Positions 59,572-64,000 of a DNA stretch of 64,000 nt are shown piece after piece (within the stretch, counting starts at the first letter, position 1; each line of letters begins with the position of its first letter). The stretch comes from Streptosporangium becharense (GTDB lineage Bacteria > Actinomycetota > Actinomycetes > Streptosporangiales > Streptosporangiaceae): the NCBI RefSeq assembly GCF_014204985.1, contig NZ_JACHMP010000001.1, positions 7,006,001 through 7,070,000 on the forward strand, given 5' to 3'. The position numbers were made by a program, and so were the translations under genes. Under the pieces are notes generated by a model that was given only the letters and a program-made list of their open reading frames with translations, ran no database searches and had not been told where the DNA came from.

Positions 59572-60762
59572 ATGACCAAGACGGAGCAGACGGCCGCACC
59601 CGCGGCCCTTCCCGCCCGGCAGGCGCTGCCGGCCGAGGAGCGCCACGCCACCGAACTCGCCTTCCTCGCCGCGTACGACGACGGCCCCCGCCCGCCCGGC
59701 TGGGCGCTCACCCCACGCGCGGTGGTCACCTTCGTCTGCGGCAGCGGCGGTGAGACCCTGGAACTGCCCGCGTCCCGGCGGGCACCGGCCGGGGACGGCC
59801 CCGGGCTTCCGGCCGGGCTCATGGTGGCACCGAAGTTCGTCGGCGAGCGCGCTCTGGTGGAGCGCTGCGTCGTCACCCTCGCCGGCGAGCGCGGCCTGCT
59901 GCTGGTCGGCGAGCCCGGCACCGCCAAGTCGATGCTCTCCGAACTGCTCGCCGCCGCCGTCTGCGGTACGAGCGCGCTCACCGTGCAGGGCACCGCGGGG
60001 ACCACCGAGGACGCCTTCCGCTACGGATGGAACTACGCCCTGCTGCTGGCGCAGGGGCCGAGCCGCCAGGCGCTGGTCGACTCACCCGTGCTCGCCGCCA
60101 TGCGTTCCGGACGCGTCGCCCGGGTCGAGGAGATCACCCGCTGCCTGCCCGAGGTGCAGGACGCCCTGGTGTCCATCCTGTCCGACCGCCGGCTCAGCGT
60201 TCCCGAGCTCGCCGGCACCGCCGACGCCCTGGTGGGCGCCGCCCCCGGCTTCGGCGTCATCGCCACGGCCAACCTGCGCGACCGCGGCGTCTCGGAGATG
60301 TCGGCGGCGCTCAAACGCCGGTTCAACTTCGAGACCGTCGCCCCCATCGCCGACGCCGACGCCGAGACCGCCCTGGTACGGGGGCAGGCCACCGCCGTGG
60401 TGGAACGGGCCGGCGCCTCCTTCGCCGTGGACGACGCCGTGCTGGACGCGCTCGTCACCGTCTTCCGCGACCTGCGTTCCGGCCGGTCGGCCGAGGGCTG
60501 GGACGTGGAGCGTCCCGGGACGGTGATGTCCACCGCCGAGGCGGTGCAGGTCGCCGCCTCCCTCGGCGTGTCGGCCGCCTACCTGCCCGGGGGTGACGTC
60601 CTCGACCTGGTGCCCGGTCACCTGCTCGGCGTGGTCCGCAAGGACGACCCGGCCGACCACGCCCGCCTCCTCGGTTACTGGGACGGTCCGGTGCGCCGCC
60701 GCGCCGAGGACGGCTCCGCCATGTGGCGCCGCCTCTGGGACCTGCGGGAGAACCTCCGTTGA
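59572..60762 (+). CDS. MoxR-type AAA ATPase (YehL-like)
   Basis: This is a 396-residue AAA+ ATPase. Walker A is GEPGTAKS (113-120); the Walker B acidic pair is in RVARVEEI; sensor 1 is IATANLRDRG; the Arg finger region is ALKRRFNFE. The N-terminal ~85 residues are specific to this subgroup. It resembles YehL of E. coli and other MoxR proteins that remodel VWA-domain partners. The gene starts with ATG 59572 and its TGA overlaps the next start (TTGA). With the DUF5682/VWA protein it should form a chaperone-like pair. Confidence 0.92.
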   Translation: MTKTEQTAAPAALPARQALPAEERHATELAFLAAYDDGPRPPGWALTPRAVVTFVCGSGGETLELPASRRAPAGDGPGLPAGLMVAPKFVGERALVERCVVTLAGERGLLLVGEPGTAKSMLSELLAAAVCGTSALTVQGTAGTTEDAFRYGWNYALLLAQGPSRQALVDSPVLAAMRSGRVARVEEITRCLPEVQDALVSILSDRRLSVPELAGTADALVGAAPGFGVIATANLRDRGVSEMSAALKRRFNFETVAPIADADAETALVRGQATAVVERAGASFAVDDAVLDALVTVFRDLRSGRSAEGWDVERPGTVMSTAEAVQVAASLGVSAAYLPGGDVLDLVPGHLLGVVRKDDPADHARLLGYWDGPVRRRAEDGSAMWRRLWDLRENLR

Positions 60763-63700
60763 CCGGCCACTCCGAGACGGACACCGCGGGCGGGGCGGCT
60801 CCGGGGGCGGACGGCCCCGCCGGTCCCCGGGAGGCGGTCGCCGCGCTCGCCGGGTCCACCCGGCCGTACCTGCTCGGCGTGCGCCACCACAGCCCCGCGC
60901 TGGCCGCGGCCGTCCCGGCCCTGCTGGACGCCGCCGGGGCCGAGGTGGTCTGCGTGGAACTGCCGGCCGACTTCCAGCCGTGGCTGGCCCACCTGGCGGC
61001 CCCGGCCACCGTCGCGCCGGTCGCCCTCGCCGGGACCGGCGCGGACGGCCGGCTCGGTTTCTACCCCTTCGCCGACTTCTCACCGGAGCTGGCCGCGCTC
61101 CGCTGGGCACGTGACCGCGGGGCCGAGGTGCTCTGCTGCGACCTGCCGCTCTCCGCCGCGGCCTGGTCGTCCGGTGCCGACGCTCCCGGGTCGGACGGTG
61201 CCGGCCTGGATGACGGCGGTCCGGCACATCACCACCCCGAGTCCGCCGACACCGGCGAGACCGCGACCTCCCCCGGCGGCGGTTTCGCCGACGCGCTCGC
61301 GGCGGCCTCCACCGGCCGCGACGGCGACGACATGTGGGACCGCGCCGTCGAGGTGCTCGCCCCCGCAAGCCCGCCGGAGGCGTTGCGGCGGGCGGCGCTG
61401 GGGGTCGGCTGGGCACTGCGCCGGGACGCGGCGGCCCGCGGCGGCGTGCCCGCCCGGGACCTCGCCCGTGAGGCGCACATGCGCCGGGTACTCGCCGGGG
61501 CGACCGCGGGTGGCCGGCGGGTCGCCGCGGTGGTCGGCGCCTTCCACGCCCCCGCGCTGCTCACCCTGCCCGAAGCCGGGGAGACGGCCGAGGGCACGGC
61601 AGGGGGGACGGAAGGTCTCCCGTCCGCGGACGAGCCCGCCGTCACCTCGCTCGTGCCCTACGCCTTCGACCTGCTCGACTCCCGGTCCGGCTATCCGGCG
61701 GGCATCCGCGACCCGCGCTGGCAGCAGGCGGTCTTCGCCGCCGCCGGTGACCCGGAGAAGCTCCGGGACGCCGCCGCGCGGGCCGTCACCGCCGTGTGCC
61801 GGGAACTGCGCGCCGCCGGGCACACCGCCGGCACCGGGGAGGCCACCGAGACGCTACGGGTCGCCTGCGACCTGGCCCGGCTGCGCGGCCTGCCCGCGCC
61901 GGGACGCGGCGAACTGCTGGAGGCGGTGACCACCGTGCTCGGTCAGGGTGAGCCGCTGGGACGCGGCCGGGCGCTCGCCCGTGCCCTTGAGACGGTGCTC
62001 GTCGGCACCGACCGTGGCAGGACCGCTCCCGGCACGCCGAGATCCGGGCTCGGGCCCGCCGTCGAGGTGGAGCTCACGGCGCTGCGGCTGCCCCGCCCGG
62101 ACGACCCGGAACCCCGTGAGGTCCGCCTCGACCCGCTCCGCTCCGACCTGGACCGCCGCCGGGAGATCCTGCTGCAGCGCCTGGCGGTGTGCGGCGTCGG
62201 TTACGGCGAGCCGACCGAGGTGGCCGGAACCGGTGACGGGGCCGCGCTCACCACCAGGTGGCGCCTGTCGTGGACGCCGTCGGTGGCCGCCCTCCTCGAC
62301 CTGGCGGGCATCCGTGGCGTCACCCCCGGGCTCGCCGCCGCCGGCACCCTGCGTGAGACCTTCCGCCGCGAGTCGGCGGCCGGCGGGCCGACCTGCGAGC
62401 TGGTCCTCGCGGCCCTGCGCGCCGCAGCCGCCTGCGACCTGCCCGACCTGGTCGCCGACCGCCTCACCGACGCCGCCGCCGTGCTCCCCGCCACCGCCGG
62501 GCTCACCGAGCTTCTCCAGGGCCTCGACCTGTTGGACGCGTTGCGCCGCGAGCACCTTCCCGGCACCACCCCCGGCATCCGGGAACAGGCCACCGCGCTG
62601 GCCGAGACCCTGCTGGAGGCCGCCGTCCGCGCACTGCCCGGCCTGGCCGGCAGCGATCGGCCCGAGGACGCCGACGCTCTGATCGCGTTCGTCACCCGGG
62701 CCGGTGAGAACCGGCTGGGGCTGCGGCTGGACGCCACGCTGGCCGGTCTCGCCCGGACCGGCTCGCCGCTCATGCAGGGGGCCGCCCCGGCGGCGAGGGT
62801 CCTGCTCGACCTGGACGCACCGGCCGCCCTCGGCGCCCGCGCCGCCGGGTGGGTCGACGCCGCCACCGACCCGGGCGGGCGGCACCGCCTGTCCCGGCTG
62901 CTCACCGGCCTGCTCACCGCGGCGGGGCCGCTTCTGCAGGCGTCTCCGGCGATCCTCGACCCGCTGCTCGACCGCATCGACGCGCTGCCCGACCAAGGGT
63001 TCCTCGACCGGCTGCCCGCGCTGCGCGGCGGCTTCGACACCCTGGCCCCGGCCGCGCGCGACCGGCTGCTGACGGCCGTCACCGACCGGCTCGGCGACCG
63101 GCTCGACCTGTCGCTGGACGCCCCGCCCGCGCTCCTGGCCCTGTGGACCGCGGCGGACGCCGCCGGGCTGGCCGCCCTGGACGCCCTGCGACTGCCCGTA
63201 CCGAACCCCTCGCGTCCCGAGCCCGCGTTCGCCGCGCCGGGCCGCCGGGCCACACCGGGCGCCGGGACGGACGCCCCGCGGCGGCTCGGCCCGGCCGACC
63301 GGTGGCGGCTGCTGCTCGGCAGACAGGCCGAGCGGCTCCCCGCCGACGCCCGGCGTTACGCCTACGCCCTGGACGAGCTGTACGGGGCGGGGCGGGGCGA
63401 GGGAGCACAGGACTTCGGCTCCGGGACGCGTCCCGGGGCGGGTGGCGGCCAGGGAACCTCCTTCCCCACCGCCCGTGAGTGGGCACAGGAGCTGGAGGCC
63501 CTGTTCGGCACGGAGGTGCGGGAGGAGGTGCTGGCGCGGGCCGCCGACACCGGGCGGACCGACGTGCTGCCCGTTCTCGACCCGGACGCCGTGCGGCCCT
63601 CGGTCGAACTGCTCACCTCGGTCCTGTCGCTGGCCGGAGGTCTGCCCGAGCAGCAGCTGGCCCGGTTGCGGCCACTGGTCCGCCGCCTGGTCGCCGAGCT

Positions 63701-64000
63701 CACCCGTGAGCTCGCCACCCGGCTCCGTCCCGCGCTGACGGGGCTGGCGACGCCGCGTCCGACCCGTCGTCCGGGCGGCCGACTCAACCTCCCCGCGACG
63801 CTGCGCGCCAACCTGGCGCACACCCACCGGACCGGCGACGGCCGGCTGATCGTCGTCCCGGAGCGGCCGGTCTTCACCACGCGGGCCCGCACCGAGTCCG
63901 ACTGGCGGCTGATCTTCGTGGTCGACGTGTCCGGCTCGATGGAGGCGTCCGTGGTCTGGTCCGCGCTGACGGCGGCCGTCCTCGGTGGTGTGCCCACCCT
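60759..64000 (+). CDS. DUF5682-VWA fusion protein, runs off the window
   Basis: One open frame without a stop runs from TTG 60759 (TTGA overlap with the ATPase gene) to the window end, 1080 codons so far. The first ~800 residues are DUF5682-like: LLGVRHHSPALAAAV near the start, FADFSPELAALRWA, and VGAFHAPAL. A helical linker follows, then a VWA domain with the MIDAS motif DVSGSM (D1056, S1058, S1060). In E. coli the equivalents YehM and YehP are separate. The VWA part should bind the MoxR ATPase partner through a metal ion. The 3' end lies outside, so the total length is unknown. Confidence 0.88.
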   Translation, partial: MTGHSETDTAGGAAPGADGPAGPREAVAALAGSTRPYLLGVRHHSPALAAAVPALLDAAGAEVVCVELPADFQPWLAHLAAPATVAPVALAGTGADGRLGFYPFADFSPELAALRWARDRGAEVLCCDLPLSAAAWSSGADAPGSDGAGLDDGGPAHHHPESADTGETATSPGGGFADALAAASTGRDGDDMWDRAVEVLAPASPPEALRRAALGVGWALRRDAAARGGVPARDLAREAHMRRVLAGATAGGRRVAAVVGAFHAPALLTLPEAGETAEGTAGGTEGLPSADEPAVTSLVPYAFDLLDSRSGYPAGIRDPRWQQAVFAAAGDPEKLRDAAARAVTAVCRELRAAGHTAGTGEATETLRVACDLARLRGLPAPGRGELLEAVTTVLGQGEPLGRGRALARALETVLVGTDRGRTAPGTPRSGLGPAVEVELTALRLPRPDDPEPREVRLDPLRSDLDRRREILLQRLAVCGVGYGEPTEVAGTGDGAALTTRWRLSWTPSVAALLDLAGIRGVTPGLAAAGTLRETFRRESAAGGPTCELVLAALRAAAACDLPDLVADRLTDAAAVLPATAGLTELLQGLDLLDALRREHLPGTTPGIREQATALAETLLEAAVRALPGLAGSDRPEDADALIAFVTRAGENRLGLRLDATLAGLARTGSPLMQGAAPAARVLLDLDAPAALGARAAGWVDAATDPGGRHRLSRLLTGLLTAAGPLLQASPAILDPLLDRIDALPDQGFLDRLPALRGGFDTLAPAARDRLLTAVTDRLGDRLDLSLDAPPALLALWTAADAAGLAALDALRLPVPNPSRPEPAFAAPGRRATPGAGTDAPRRLGPADRWRLLLGRQAERLPADARRYAYALDELYGAGRGEGAQDFGSGTRPGAGGGQGTSFPTAREWAQELEALFGTEVREEVLARAADTGRTDVLPVLDPDAVRPSVELLTSVLSLAGGLPEQQLARLRPLVRRLVAELTRELATRLRPALTGLATPRPTRRPGGRLNLPATLRANLAHTHRTGDGRLIVVPERPVFTTRARTESDWRLIFVVDVSGSMEASVVWSALTAAVLGGVPT

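Noticed and set aside
61854-63827. Long open frame on the minus strand (657 codons)
   Set aside because: It is Gln/Gly/Arg-rich, has no recognisable domain and lies opposite the DUF5682-VWA gene, which has clear motifs and coupled translation. High-G+C codon bias opens such mirror frames.
1-64000. CRISPR arrays, tRNA or rRNA genes, prophage structural genes
   Set aside because: The repeats found are simple tandem or degenerate spacer repeats without regular spacers. I saw no tRNA cloverleaf, rRNA segment or phage head/tail gene by reading; a covariance-model scan was not possible.

Overview
The window is high-G+C DNA (about 70-75% in most genes) with many GTG and TTG starts, 4-nt stop/start overlaps and families typical of filamentous actinobacteria: S-adenosyl methyltransferases of the DUF574 type, FCD-type GntR regulators, streptogrisin-like proteases and PIG-L deacetylases. 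I infer a soil actinomycete, possibly of the Streptosporangiales. No rRNA, tRNA or CRISPR array was seen.

Left part (1-24 kb). A dipeptide/oligopeptide ABC operon (solute-binding lipoprotein, two permeases, two ATPases, then an M24-peptidase-like protein without most metal ligands) reads leftward, divergent from an Lrp/AsnC regulator. Next come a LysR regulator, a MecA-type penicillin-binding protein, an FAD amine oxidase, and a secreted S1 serine protease next to a small lipoprotein that resembles the protease's own pro-region. An SDR, a PIG-L deacetylase and a membrane ACT-domain protein follow.

Sugar locus (17.7-32.6 kb). A carbohydrate ABC transporter plus an enolase-superfamily dehydratase and a FAH-type hydrolase read left. 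A MocA-type oxidoreductase, TIM-barrel isomerase, enoyl-CoA hydratase, CoA transferase, a solute-binding-like protein without signal peptide, an SDR and a DUF4432 epimerase-like protein read right. Two FCD-type GntR regulators and a clear twin operator (24309-24340) sit among them. I read this as one regulon for uptake and stepwise breakdown of a sugar acid or glycoside; the substrate is unknown.

Mobile island (36.2-40.7 kb). A LacI-controlled SIS-domain deglycase gene ends exactly at an IS terminus. The same 20-bp terminus recurs at 40415. Between the copies lie debris of IS21 (istB with one in-frame stop), IS481 and an IS5-type element, and an intact two-gene cassette of lower G+C: a cytochrome P450 and a class I terpene synthase. 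This is the best candidate for a new biosynthetic system.

Right part (41-64 kb). trpF, a DUF574 methyltransferase, a luciferase-like oxidoreductase, a SixA-like phosphatase, a secreted protein with four Cys-paired repeats, an IS1182 remnant, an alpha/beta hydrolase, a secreted beta-propeller-like protein and a lone aldoxime dehydratase lead to a large operon (53.2 kb to the window edge): DUF4132 protein, a 1705-residue unknown protein, a MoxR-type AAA ATPase and a DUF5682 protein fused to a VWA domain. It resembles the E. coli molR/yehL-yehM-yehP group, whose function is not settled.
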